Source: UBA1479 sp963972065 (GTDB lineage Bacteria > Pseudomonadota > Alphaproteobacteria > Rhodospirillales > Casp-alpha2). Taken from it: a DNA stretch of 64,000 nucleotides. The stretch spans positions 12,463 through 76,462 of the forward strand of contig CAXAVJ010000005.1 in NCBI GenBank assembly GCA_963972065.1, read 5' to 3'. Position 1 is the first letter of the stretch. Every line of letters begins with the position of its first letter. Below the pieces are notes generated by a model. It did no database searches, had not been told where the DNA came from, and saw nothing but the letters and a program-made list of their open reading frames with translations. Shown here one piece after another: positions 45,082 through 53,115 of this stretch. The translations under genes and the position numbers were made by a program.

Positions 45082-45623
45082 TCAGTGCAGGGTCCGGTTC
45101 GACCACCTGGCGGTCCACAGAACCCCCGGGGGCGCCAGGCGCGTGCCGGTTGGGATGATTGAACCGGGGCTGCCGCGCCGGGACCGCGGCCCCAAAAAAT
45201 GGGCATGCACCCACTTGCTGGGCTGGAATTCGATGCCCAGGTCGTCAAGCACCTCGGATACTTCGGCCAGCAGCGCACGGCCATGGGCGATCTGGGTATC
45301 GGGGAACCACCAGGCCAGTAGTTCGTGGACCGTGCGGTGATTACCCTTGCGCCATTCGGCCAGGGCGTAAATGGCCTGCAGTTCGAACAAGGTCAGGCCA
45401 TTGTTGGCGATCGGGTTGAAGCGGACGATGAAGGGATCGTTGCGCCACAGGGTATCAAGGAACGCACCGACGGCGTCGGCAAGGGCAGAGGGAACATTTT
45501 GGGCCGGCCCGGCCCTTCGGAACGCGTGCTTTCCGGGGTGCACCCCCGCCACGCCCGGATAGCCAGAAGGACAAGTCCCTCACCGGCGTTCAACAGGTTC
45601 CTCTTGGGTGTCAGGTCGGTCAT
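45082..45623 (-). pseudogene. unknown-function gene with an apparent frameshift
   Basis: ATG 45623 has a strong GAGGAGA site and begins a good frame (TPKRNLLNAGEGLVLLAIRAW). This frame turns unnatural after the G-run at 45543-45547, where a second frame takes over (GVHPGKHAFRRAGPAQNVPS onward) and runs to 45082. One missing G in the run would join them into about 180 residues of cytoplasmic helical protein. The C-terminal part (FELQAIYALAEWRKGNHRTV) looks like real coding sequence. Either a sequencing error, a true mutation or programmed slippage. Family not recognised. Regulated by iron if the adjacent Fur box works. Confidence 0.6.
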
Positions 45624-45651
45624 GAGTGCGTCTCCTCAATAACCTAAATAA

Positions 45652-45672
45652 TGAGAATGAGAGTCATTCTCA
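45652..45672. promoter_or_regulatory. Fur-box-like perfect inverted repeat
   Basis: TGAGAATGA (45652-45660), three bases, TCATTCTCA (45664-45672): a perfect 9-3-9 palindrome close to the GATAATGATAATCATTATC Fur consensus. It ends 29 bases upstream of the ATG at 45623 in a locally AT-rich promoter, so it should control the unknown gene and perhaps dppD-dppF in response to iron. Confidence 0.7.
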
Positions 45673-45724
45673 ATACTTTTTATTACACCTACCCAAACTT
45701 TATTGCCTGCCTGCCGCTGTCCCC

Positions 45725-46393
45725 CTATTTCCCTGTGGCGCGAACCAATCCACGGTACAACGCCTGATGACGGCGGCGGAACACCAGGAACTCGGGATGC
45801 CACTGCACGCCCATCAGGAAGTCTTCCGCCGGATGTTCAAGCGCCTGTACCACCCGGTGGGCATCCCGTGCCGCCACTCGAAGCCCCCTGCCAAGTCGAT
45901 TAACCGCCTGATGGTGCAGACTGTTGACCGCGACCCGCCCCCCGCCCATCAGGCGCGCGAGGCGGCTTTCCGGCGCCAGGGTGATCCGCTTTCGTGCCAG
46001 GGGCGTGCGCAGACGCGGCAACCCCCGGTAGGCGGCATACATATCCTGGTGCAGCGTCCCGCCCAAATGGATGTTGATCATCTGAGCACCCCGGCACACC
46101 CCCAGAACCGGCACATCCGCATGCAGCGCCCAGTCCAATGCCCGCCGCTCCATCCGGTCACGATCCGGGTCGATGCGCAGGTCGAACATCACCTCGCCGC
46201 CGTACATCTCGGCCCCGATGTCGTCGCCACCGCCAATCACCACACCGTCGAGCCCGGCCGTATCCGTTCGGCCGCCCACCGACAAACGCACGGGGAATCC
46301 TCCGGCACGCCGGACCGCCAACCAATGGGCAAGCCAAGTCAGCTTAGCACCACGGTCGGAGACCGTAACGCCGATGCGGGGCCGGGCTGTCAT
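45725..46393 (-). CDS. class I glutamine amidotransferase-like (PuuD/peptidase C26 family) protein
   Basis: 222 residues. The catalytic triad of class I glutaminases is visible: nucleophile C100 in VLGVCRGAQMIN, H199 and E201 in QWHPEF. The family (gamma-glutamyl-GABA hydrolase-like) cleaves gamma-glutamyl bonds. It starts inside the last four bases of the amidoligase gene, so translation is coupled. Amidoligase plus glutamine-amidotransferase pairs are a known arrangement predicted to make or edit amide-linked amino-acid or peptide conjugates; substrate unknown. Confidence 0.85.
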   Translation of the reverse strand: MTARPRIGVTVSDRGAKLTWLAHWLAVRRAGGFPVRLSVGGRTDTAGLDGVVIGGGDDIGAEMYGGEVMFDLRIDPDRDRMERRALDWALHADVPVLGVCRGAQMINIHLGGTLHQDMYAAYRGLPRLRTPLARKRITLAPESRLARLMGGGRVAVNSLHHQAVNRLGRGLRVAARDAHRVVQALEHPAEDFLMGVQWHPEFLVFRRRHQALYRGLVRATGK

Positions 46394-47418
46394 CCCTGCA
46401 GCCAGCCTTGCAGTTCATCCAGCCAGCGTTCAGCGGTCGGACGCCGAAGATTGTCGCGAAGCGCCGTGCCAAGCCGTGCCAGGCGATCCGGGTCGGCGGC
46501 CAGTTGCTCGACCCGGACCCATCGGTTCCATTCAACGACGGGGGACCAGGACGGATCGCCCAGGGCGCAATCGGGCAGCCGATAATGAAACGTCGGGCGC
46601 GCCTTGATCAGGTTGCTTTCCAGCCGCGTGATGACCGCGTCCTCGTCCAGGTGGCGGAACAAAGGCAGCATGTCTAGTTCGCGGTTTCGCGTGGGATTGT
46701 GATCCAGGTAGTCGGCGATCAGCCTGTCCAGATCCGGAGCATATTCCCGGTCCAGCAGCAGCAGGACGTAGTCCCTGGGGAACGGGTCCGCATGCGGCAT
46801 CAGGCGGCGCGTCAGGTCGGTCGCAACCCGTTCGCGCAGCCAATCGGCCAAAATGACATAGGCCTTGAGGTGGCGCAGGATCGTGCCGGCATCGGTCGCC
46901 GGCAATTCCGGGTTCAGATGCAGGCCGAAGGCATATAGCAGGCTGTCGTCCGTACCCTTGGCACCGGCACGGCGCAGAGCATCCGTGACGTCCCCAAGAC
47001 GGCCCAGGTCGGACCAGGGCATGGGCGGCGTAACAATCTCGACCGGGACGATTCCGGTTACCGCCTTGCCCAGCGCCTCGCGGGCGGCGGCGTCCAATTC
47101 CTCGGACAGAAGCGTTTTGTCCGCCCCTTCCTCAGCCGACGCGTCCTTGTGAACGGCCTGGGCATCCAGTTCGATGACGAAATCACCGAACTCGGTTTCC
47201 CCGACGATCAGGCGATGGGGGCCTTTCCGGGATATGTCTCCACCGAAATGCGACTGAACCAGGTTCGCGGCGGCGGGTACGTCCAACCCCGCAAACTCGA
47301 TCTCGACGCCGACGCGGCGGAGGTTTCCGTCTTCCGTCTCCGTCACCGGGGGCTCGACTGGAACCTGATGCCGCCGGGCGGCATTATCGGGGAATATGTC
47401 GGGGGGAATATCAGCCAT
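46390..47418 (-). CDS. putative amidoligase (Amidoligase_2 / COOH-NH2 ligase) enzyme
   Basis: 342 residues from ATG 47418. The N-terminal segment LRRVGVEIEFAGLD, with the GxExEF pattern, is the metal/ATP-binding start of the amidoligase branch of the glutamine-synthetase/GCS fold, followed by the strand-helix pattern with EIVTPPMPW and a later FGLHLNPELP block (H and N ligands). Members are predicted to join a carboxyl group to an amine with ATP. Coupled to the glutamine amidotransferase gene by an ATGA overlap; no peptide substrate gene is seen nearby. Confidence 0.8.
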   Translation of the reverse strand: MADIPPDIFPDNAARRHQVPVEPPVTETEDGNLRRVGVEIEFAGLDVPAAANLVQSHFGGDISRKGPHRLIVGETEFGDFVIELDAQAVHKDASAEEGADKTLLSEELDAAAREALGKAVTGIVPVEIVTPPMPWSDLGRLGDVTDALRRAGAKGTDDSLLYAFGLHLNPELPATDAGTILRHLKAYVILADWLRERVATDLTRRLMPHADPFPRDYVLLLLDREYAPDLDRLIADYLDHNPTRNRELDMLPLFRHLDEDAVITRLESNLIKARPTFHYRLPDCALGDPSWSPVVEWNRWVRVEQLAADPDRLARLGTALRDNLRRPTAERWLDELQGWLQG

Positions 47419-47608
47419 GATGCAACGGCCCTCCGCCGACGCCGGCGGGCGCGACCTCAGACCTTATGGATTGAGATGGGGATCGTCCGCCCGAATTTCA
47501 ACCCAGGCCTGAGCACTGCCCCCACCGCCCTTCTAAGGAAAGGGTGGACCGGATGCAGCAAATCTGCGAACTGATCGGCCTGCCCATCAGAACCGCAAGG
47601 ATAACGAA

Positions 47609-48352
47609 ATGCCTCAAACCCTGATCATTGCCAAACAGGACGGCACCACCGACATCACCCTGAACCGGACCGACAAGGCGAACGCCCTGGGTCCCGATCT
47701 GGTCGAAGACCTGCTTGCCGCCGTCACGGCCGCCGCGACCGACGGCACACGGCTGATCGTCCTGCGCGGCGAGGGTAAAAGCTTCTGTTCCGGTTTCGAC
47801 CTGTCGGATCTGGACAGCGTCACGGACGGCGATCTGGTTCACCGCCTGATCCGCATCGAAACCCTGCTGCAGGCCGTTTATCACGCGCCCTTCCCGACCC
47901 TGGCGCTGGCTCATGGCCGAGTGTTCGGCGCGGGGGCCGACCTGTTCTGCGCCTGCAGCCGGCGCATCGCCGCGCCCGGCACATCGTTTCGCATGCCCGG
48001 GCTGGGCTTCGGCATCGTGCTCGGCACCCGGCGGCTCAAGGTCCGCGTCGGCGAGGACGCGGCCCGCCACATCCAAAATTCCGGCCTGACCTTCGATGCC
48101 GCCGAAGCGCTGCGCCTGGGCTTCGCCACGGATATGATCGACACGGCCGACTGGCCCCAAGCCACCGCGGACGTGGGCATCTCAGCACAAATTCTCGCCC
48201 CTCAGGCGACGGCCGATCTGTTCCGCGTGACGGCGACCGATACCCGCGACGCCGACATGGCCGATATCGCGCGCACGGCCTCGGTCCCGGGGCTGAAAAC
48301 CCGCATCCAGGCCTACCGCGAACAGGCCCTGAAGGCCGCCGGCAAGAAATAA
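47609..48352 (+). CDS. enoyl-CoA hydratase/isomerase family protein
   Basis: 247 residues from ATG 47609 (AAGGAT upstream). Crotonase fold: oxyanion-hole segments GEGKSFCSGFDLSDL and ALAHGRVFGAGADLF are present. The second catalytic glutamate of classical enoyl-CoA hydratase is not visible: the usual P-E-x-x-x-G is replaced by MPGLGFGI, and the first Glu position also differs. It may therefore have another crotonase activity or bind rather than hydrate. Divergent from the amidoligase gene by 190 bases; no cotranscribed partner. Confidence 0.82.
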   Translation: MPQTLIIAKQDGTTDITLNRTDKANALGPDLVEDLLAAVTAAATDGTRLIVLRGEGKSFCSGFDLSDLDSVTDGDLVHRLIRIETLLQAVYHAPFPTLALAHGRVFGAGADLFCACSRRIAAPGTSFRMPGLGFGIVLGTRRLKVRVGEDAARHIQNSGLTFDAAEALRLGFATDMIDTADWPQATADVGISAQILAPQATADLFRVTATDTRDADMADIARTASVPGLKTRIQAYREQALKAAGKK

Positions 48353-48393
48353 GCGTATCGGGGGGGAATGAGGGGCTGTGTCGGATTCAAACA

Positions 48394-48423
48394 GACAGCC
48401 CGCTGGCCGACAGCCCGCTGGTC
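48394..48423. repeat. 15-base tandem duplication
   Basis: GACAGCCCGCTGGCC (48394-48408) is followed at once by GACAGCCCGCTGGTC (48409-48423). It lies in the 277-base gap between the crotonase gene and the unknown helical protein gene, in which no gene is evident. Confidence 0.6.
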
Positions 48424-48629
48424 GGGAGATTTCCGAGGACCGCGCCGCAGAGCAAGACAGAACCTGTATTTCAAGACATTGTGGCCCCCAAACCGTGCAA
48501 CATGCGGGGGTCTGGACACTGTGAATCCCCTTCGTTTGTCGTATATGATGCGATGCTGATCCGATCTTCCCGGCCACGAGGACCGGACAAGCACGGGAAT
48601 GGCCGCACCGCCGGCTCGGAGGGGAACCT

Positions 48630-49829
48630 ATGGAGGCAGATTTCGACGCCTTGGACCCGCGTGAGGTCACGCGCCGGCTGCACGCGCTCCGCAATGCCTT
48701 TGACCGGGTGCTGCCCGCAGACAATGCCAAGGACTGCCGGGAAAAATACGACCCCAAGGCGTTCGAGGACCTGTACCGTCAGACCGAGGACTGCATCGCG
48801 ATCCTCGTCAAAGCCGCCCCGTTCGGGCACAAAGACCGCGCTTGGATTGATGCGCAGACTTGCGCCGACGGCCTGTTCAGCGCGTTCAGCGCCGATTTCA
48901 TTCCGCGCCTAAACCGCGCGATCGAAGAAACCCTGCCGGTGCCCGAAGTCACCGCCGACCGGGCGATGGCGCTCGATCTATCGATCCGCAGTCATTCCCC
49001 GATCGCGGCCAAACTGTTTGAACTTCTGGCCACGCGCTGCAGGGATCTGACCGGCCACGGCACGCCGCTGAAATGGCGGGCCGATCTGGAACGGCGGCTG
49101 AGCAATCTGGTCCGTCTTTATCAGGGCCAGATCAACGATATTCTCACCTCGCCCGACCCGCCCGACCTGCGCGGCTTGTCGGCGGATCTCCTGCGCATGG
49201 ACGTGCTGTACTGGGCGCTACAGGACCTTGGCATTCCCACGGTCGCCGACGTCCTTGAGAAGAACGAGAAAGTGACCGCCCGCCTGATCATGGACAGCGC
49301 CTCCGATGCGGTCGACCGCTTCCTGCAGCGGCCCGACAATCTGAACCGCTTTGACCTGGGCATCGTGTTGACCGCGATCGACGACCTGATTGCCGTGATG
49401 GCTCGCGTGTTGGAACATCACGAGCGCGACATGGAAGGGCCGCACGACGGCTTCCTGGAAAGCCGGGGGCGTGAATCCATCACCCGCTTCGTGGTCGCCA
49501 TGGGAAAGTTGATGGTGATGATGTTTCGCGACCTGTCGGACCAGGCGGCTTCGGATGAACTGGTTTATGAAACGGCCGAGATCAATCTAACCAAGATCGA
49601 GCGCATCCACGAGTTCTGTCAGCTTGCCGACCCCATGACCAACGGCCGCGTGCACGCCGCCGCGGACAGGACGATCCGCGAACGTTCCAAGATTTTGTTC
49701 AAGGATTTGCAGCAGGCCGCACAGGGCCAGTCTGCCGGCGATGTCGTCAAGGTGTTCAAACGCCTGGAACAGACTTTGACTCGACTGGCCCTTGCGCCGT
49801 CGGCGAACCCGACAGACCAACGCGCATGA
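48630..49829 (+). CDS. helical protein of unknown function cotranscribed with a STAS gene
   Basis: 399 residues; ATG 48630 follows GGAGGGGAA. Soluble, no signal peptide or membrane segment, rich in amphipathic helices throughout and acidic at the N-terminus. No catalytic motif recognised. Its last four bases overlap the start of the STAS gene, so the two products are probably made together. Position suggests it may be the partner or target (input or output) of the partner-switching proteins. This is inference; the family is unknown to me. Confidence 0.7.
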   Translation: MEADFDALDPREVTRRLHALRNAFDRVLPADNAKDCREKYDPKAFEDLYRQTEDCIAILVKAAPFGHKDRAWIDAQTCADGLFSAFSADFIPRLNRAIEETLPVPEVTADRAMALDLSIRSHSPIAAKLFELLATRCRDLTGHGTPLKWRADLERRLSNLVRLYQGQINDILTSPDPPDLRGLSADLLRMDVLYWALQDLGIPTVADVLEKNEKVTARLIMDSASDAVDRFLQRPDNLNRFDLGIVLTAIDDLIAVMARVLEHHERDMEGPHDGFLESRGRESITRFVVAMGKLMVMMFRDLSDQAASDELVYETAEINLTKIERIHEFCQLADPMTNGRVHAAADRTIRERSKILFKDLQQAAQGQSAGDVVKVFKRLEQTLTRLALAPSANPTDQRA

Positions 49830-50188
49830 TCGTTTTCACCAGCACCCCGGAACGGGGGCTCACCGTCCTGGAACCAAAGGGCCGGCTCGACACGGCAGCC
49901 GCGCCGAAGTTGGAGGGCGCTGTGAACGACGCTCTGGCGTCGGGCAATTCGATGATCATCGATCTGGGCGAGACGACCTACATTTCGTCCATGGCACTGC
50001 GCGTCCTGCTGTTCGCCGCCAAGAACGCTACGGCCAAGGGAACCGCGTTCGCCGTTTCGGCCCCCACGGCAAACATCGCCAACGTCCTGCGCATGGCGGG
50101 GTTCACCGCGATCTTGCATGTCCACGACAATCTGCCGGCGGCCTTCGCCGAGGTCCGCCAGGCGGGACGAAACACCCCCCCGAGTTAG
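49826..50188 (+). CDS. STAS-domain anti-sigma factor antagonist (SpoIIAA/RsbV-like)
   Basis: 120 residues, the size of a single STAS domain. The phosphorylatable serine lies in TTYISSMALRVL, as in SpoIIAA/RsbV (DxSxxDSxG-type region, here slightly divergent). Its stop overlaps the stop of the convergent phosphatase/kinase gene by four bases. It should be dephosphorylated by the SpoIIE domain and phosphorylated by the RsbW-like domain of that protein. Confidence 0.9.
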   Translation: MIVFTSTPERGLTVLEPKGRLDTAAAPKLEGAVNDALASGNSMIIDLGETTYISSMALRVLLFAAKNATAKGTAFAVSAPTANIANVLRMAGFTAILHVHDNLPAAFAEVRQAGRNTPPS

Positions 50189-52596
50189 ACGCCCAGTTCC
50201 TTCTTCATGACCAGCTGGTTACGGCCGTTTCGCCAGCTGTAGATCACGTCGTTCATCACCGTCTTCACCAAATGGATGCCCAGGCCCCCGATCTGGCGGT
50301 CCTCAAGACTGGATTCCGTATCGGCTTCGGGTGCGTCGGCCATCGGGTTGAACGCCTTGCCGTCGTCCTCGATCAGAATCGACAGCGTCCTCCGGTCGCG
50401 CGTGATCTCGACCAGGATCTGATGCTCGTCGCCGTCATCGTACCCATAAGAGATGATGTTGGTGATGATCTCGTCCATCGACATATTGACCTCGAAAACC
50501 TCCTTGGCCGTCATGCCGATCAACTCGCCGAATGCTTCGACCTGTTCGGCAAGGCGGCCGATTTCGTCCAGGTCGTTCTTCACCAGCACCACGAGGTTTT
50601 GATCGTTCATCTGTTCGCTGGCATCCGAGAACCCGACGAAGTGAAGGGTCAGGCAGGTGAGGTCGTCGGATTGCTCCGCGTCGCCCGTGAAATTCTTGAC
50701 CGCGCCGGTCGCCCGTTCCGTGACGTGGCGCGCCGACGGTCGGGCACCCTGTCCTTCCGGCGTCAGAGATTGAATCAGGCGATCCTCGCCGTATTCCTCT
50801 CCATTCGGGTCAAAGGCTTCCGTGAACCCGTCGGTGAACGCGAACAGGGAATCCCCCGGCCCCAGGGTCAGGCTTGCCTCCGCATAGTCCAGGCCCTCCA
50901 TGACGCCCAGCGCGACCCCGTTGGTCGTCGGCAGCGGCGAGACCTCGCCGCCGCGCCGCAGCATGTAGGGCGGATTATGCCCGGCATTGGCATAGGTGCA
51001 TTCCCCGGTCCGCCGGTTGAGCATCGCGTAGAACACGGTGACGAACAGGCTCAGCGGATTGACCCCGCATAACACCTCGTTGGCGTCGCGCATGACACGC
51101 CCCGGATTGTTTCCGGTGGCAGCCAAACCCTGGATGGTGGTCCGCGCGATGGCCATGAAGATCGCCGCCGGAACCCCCTTGCCCGACACGTCGGCGATAA
51201 CGATGCCGATACGTTCGTGGTCGATGGTGAAATAGTCGTAGAAATCGCCACCGACCTCACGCGCCGGCTCCATCATCGCCTGAATTTCGAAATCGGGCTG
51301 CTGCGACCATTCTTCGGGCAGCATGGATGCCTGCAGATATTGGGCGACGCGCAGTTCCTCGGCGATGCGCTCGTGCATCTGCTGCAAGGCCTCGTTCTTG
51401 GCCGCCAGATCGCTGGTCCGGGCCATCACCAGCGCCTCCATCTCGTCTTCGCGCTGAAATACCTGGTTGGCCATGGCGGTGATCGAGCGCGCCAGGGTGC
51501 CAATCTCGTCCGTGCGCCCCATGACGACACTGAGGTCGACCGCCCCGGCATGGGCGCGTTCGACCTCGTGCACGGCGCGGCTGACGGCCTCGATCGGGCG
51601 CGACATCTGGCGCCCGGCGATGGAAGCCAGAAGCACGCCGATCAGGGCGATCGCGACTGTCAGTTCGGCGGTGACGATCCAACTTTGACGCACGGCGTCG
51701 TTGACCTGGGACAGGGAGAATTGAACCACCGCGCTGCCGGCCGGATCGCCGAGGCGGCCGAGGATGGGCGCCGCGACGTTGACGACCTCACCCAGGGTTT
51801 CGGTGACCACGTCGCCTTTGGCGATGGAGGCCATGGCAAGCGCCCGTTCGCCCGCGTTGGGATCGCGAAACGCCCGCTTGCCGTCCTCGTCGGATGCCCC
51901 CTGTTCGGCGCCGGTAATGACCTCGCCCTGTAGGTCGAACGCCCAGACGGCGGTGAACCGATTGGACCCGATCAGCGCGTCCAGGGTGCTTTTCAGGCCG
52001 ACGGCCTGGGCAATCTCGTCGAAATAAAGGGCGCTCAGCCCGACCTGCACGATGCGCGGCTTGTCGATACCCGCCGCCGCCGCGTACTTGTAGCGTCCGT
52101 CCCCGACGTCGCGCTCACCCAATTTACCGACGACCAGGGTGCGATCACCCGTGATCAGCGGCCAGAACATGTGGGAATTGGGATTTCTGTCCGGATCGCC
52201 GGAGAAATGGAACTCTTCTTCCTCCGTGTTGATGTAGGCATTGCCTTCCGGGTCAGTGATCCAGAATTCGCTGACCGGAGACGACGTCGTCACATCGTAG
52301 AGTTCGGAAATCATGCGGTCGATGGTGAACCCCGCCTTTTCCGCCGCCGCCACGTAACGCGCCGTCAGCTTGGCATGGCCGACCATAAGGTCGCCGATCG
52401 TATCCTCGAGATCTTCCGGCAAGGCGATTGCCTTGCGCGCCGCCTGGGACAGCAGTTGGGCGACGACCCGGGCCTCATTAAGGGCCTGAGCGCGCACCCG
52501 GTCGCGCATGATGTAGCCGCTGATCAAGCCCGTCGACAATGTCGCCCCGATCAACAACACAATGGTAAAGAGCGTAAATCTGGTGCGAATACGCAT
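50185..52596 (-). CDS. membrane PP2C (SpoIIE/RsbU) phosphatase fused to RsbW-like kinase domain
   Basis: 803 residues; ATG 52596 follows GGAGGGGAA. Order: membrane segment (about 10-30), extracytoplasmic sensor domain (about 40-300, Cache-like), second membrane segment (about 308-328), HAMP (330-385), coiled coil, SpoIIE-type PP2C phosphatase (about 430-640, with GGDFYDYF and ADVSGKGVPAAIF metal-site motifs) and a C-terminal HATPase_c_2 domain (about 665-800, N-box DEIITNIISYGY, G-box GGLGIHLV). One protein therefore carries both the phosphatase and the opposing kinase of a partner switch acting on STAS proteins. STAS genes flank it on both sides. Confidence 0.92.
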   Translation of the reverse strand: MRIRTRFTLFTIVLLIGATLSTGLISGYIMRDRVRAQALNEARVVAQLLSQAARKAIALPEDLEDTIGDLMVGHAKLTARYVAAAEKAGFTIDRMISELYDVTTSSPVSEFWITDPEGNAYINTEEEEFHFSGDPDRNPNSHMFWPLITGDRTLVVGKLGERDVGDGRYKYAAAAGIDKPRIVQVGLSALYFDEIAQAVGLKSTLDALIGSNRFTAVWAFDLQGEVITGAEQGASDEDGKRAFRDPNAGERALAMASIAKGDVVTETLGEVVNVAAPILGRLGDPAGSAVVQFSLSQVNDAVRQSWIVTAELTVAIALIGVLLASIAGRQMSRPIEAVSRAVHEVERAHAGAVDLSVVMGRTDEIGTLARSITAMANQVFQREDEMEALVMARTSDLAAKNEALQQMHERIAEELRVAQYLQASMLPEEWSQQPDFEIQAMMEPAREVGGDFYDYFTIDHERIGIVIADVSGKGVPAAIFMAIARTTIQGLAATGNNPGRVMRDANEVLCGVNPLSLFVTVFYAMLNRRTGECTYANAGHNPPYMLRRGGEVSPLPTTNGVALGVMEGLDYAEASLTLGPGDSLFAFTDGFTEAFDPNGEEYGEDRLIQSLTPEGQGARPSARHVTERATGAVKNFTGDAEQSDDLTCLTLHFVGFSDASEQMNDQNLVVLVKNDLDEIGRLAEQVEAFGELIGMTAKEVFEVNMSMDEIITNIISYGYDDGDEHQILVEITRDRRTLSILIEDDGKAFNPMADAPEADTESSLEDRQIGGLGIHLVKTVMNDVIYSWRNGRNQLVMKKELGV

Positions 52597-52757
52597 TTGT
52601 TCCCCTCCGGCACGAAACGCTCCGAATTTCCTTATACTCGGACTGAACGGAACGCGCGACCTCGGCGCGTCGCGCCGCCATGGACTTTGTCCGGACCCTT
52701 TGCCATAAATACCGCGAAGGGGCGGACGCTCCGGGGCGGAACGAGGAGGAAACCTGG

Positions 52758-53099
52758 ATGTTAGACACCACGACGGAAATCGTTTCAGGAGTGTTGATCG
52801 TGCGCCCCAAAGGCCGCATCGACAGCAAAACCGCCCGTGATTTCGAAGAGATTCTGATAGGCAAGCTGAATACCGCGCCCAGCCCCGCCCTGGTCGACTT
52901 CACAAGCGTCGATTATATCTCCAGCGCCGGACTGCGCGTCCTCTTGATGGCCGGTAAGTTCTGCTCCAAAAGCGGGGTCGGATTCGCCATGTTCGGCATG
53001 AACCCGCATATCCGCGAAGTGATCGCCATTTCCGGATTTCTGCAGATTCTGACCCTCAAGGACACCGAGCAAGAAGCCCTTGCCGCCGTCCAAGGCTGA
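52758..53099 (+). CDS. STAS-domain anti-sigma factor antagonist
   Basis: 113 residues; ATG 52758 has an ideal AGGAGGAAA. A single STAS domain with the serine in VDYISSAGLRVLL, closer to the SpoIIAA consensus than the other STAS protein. Divergent from the phosphatase/kinase gene by 161 bases and convergent with the acyl-ligase gene by 16 bases. Probable substrate of the phosphatase/kinase fusion. Confidence 0.92.
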   Translation: MLDTTTEIVSGVLIVRPKGRIDSKTARDFEEILIGKLNTAPSPALVDFTSVDYISSAGLRVLLMAGKFCSKSGVGFAMFGMNPHIREVIAISGFLQILTLKDTEQEALAAVQG

Positions 53100-53115
53100 G
53101 CCCGCCGGGCGCGTT

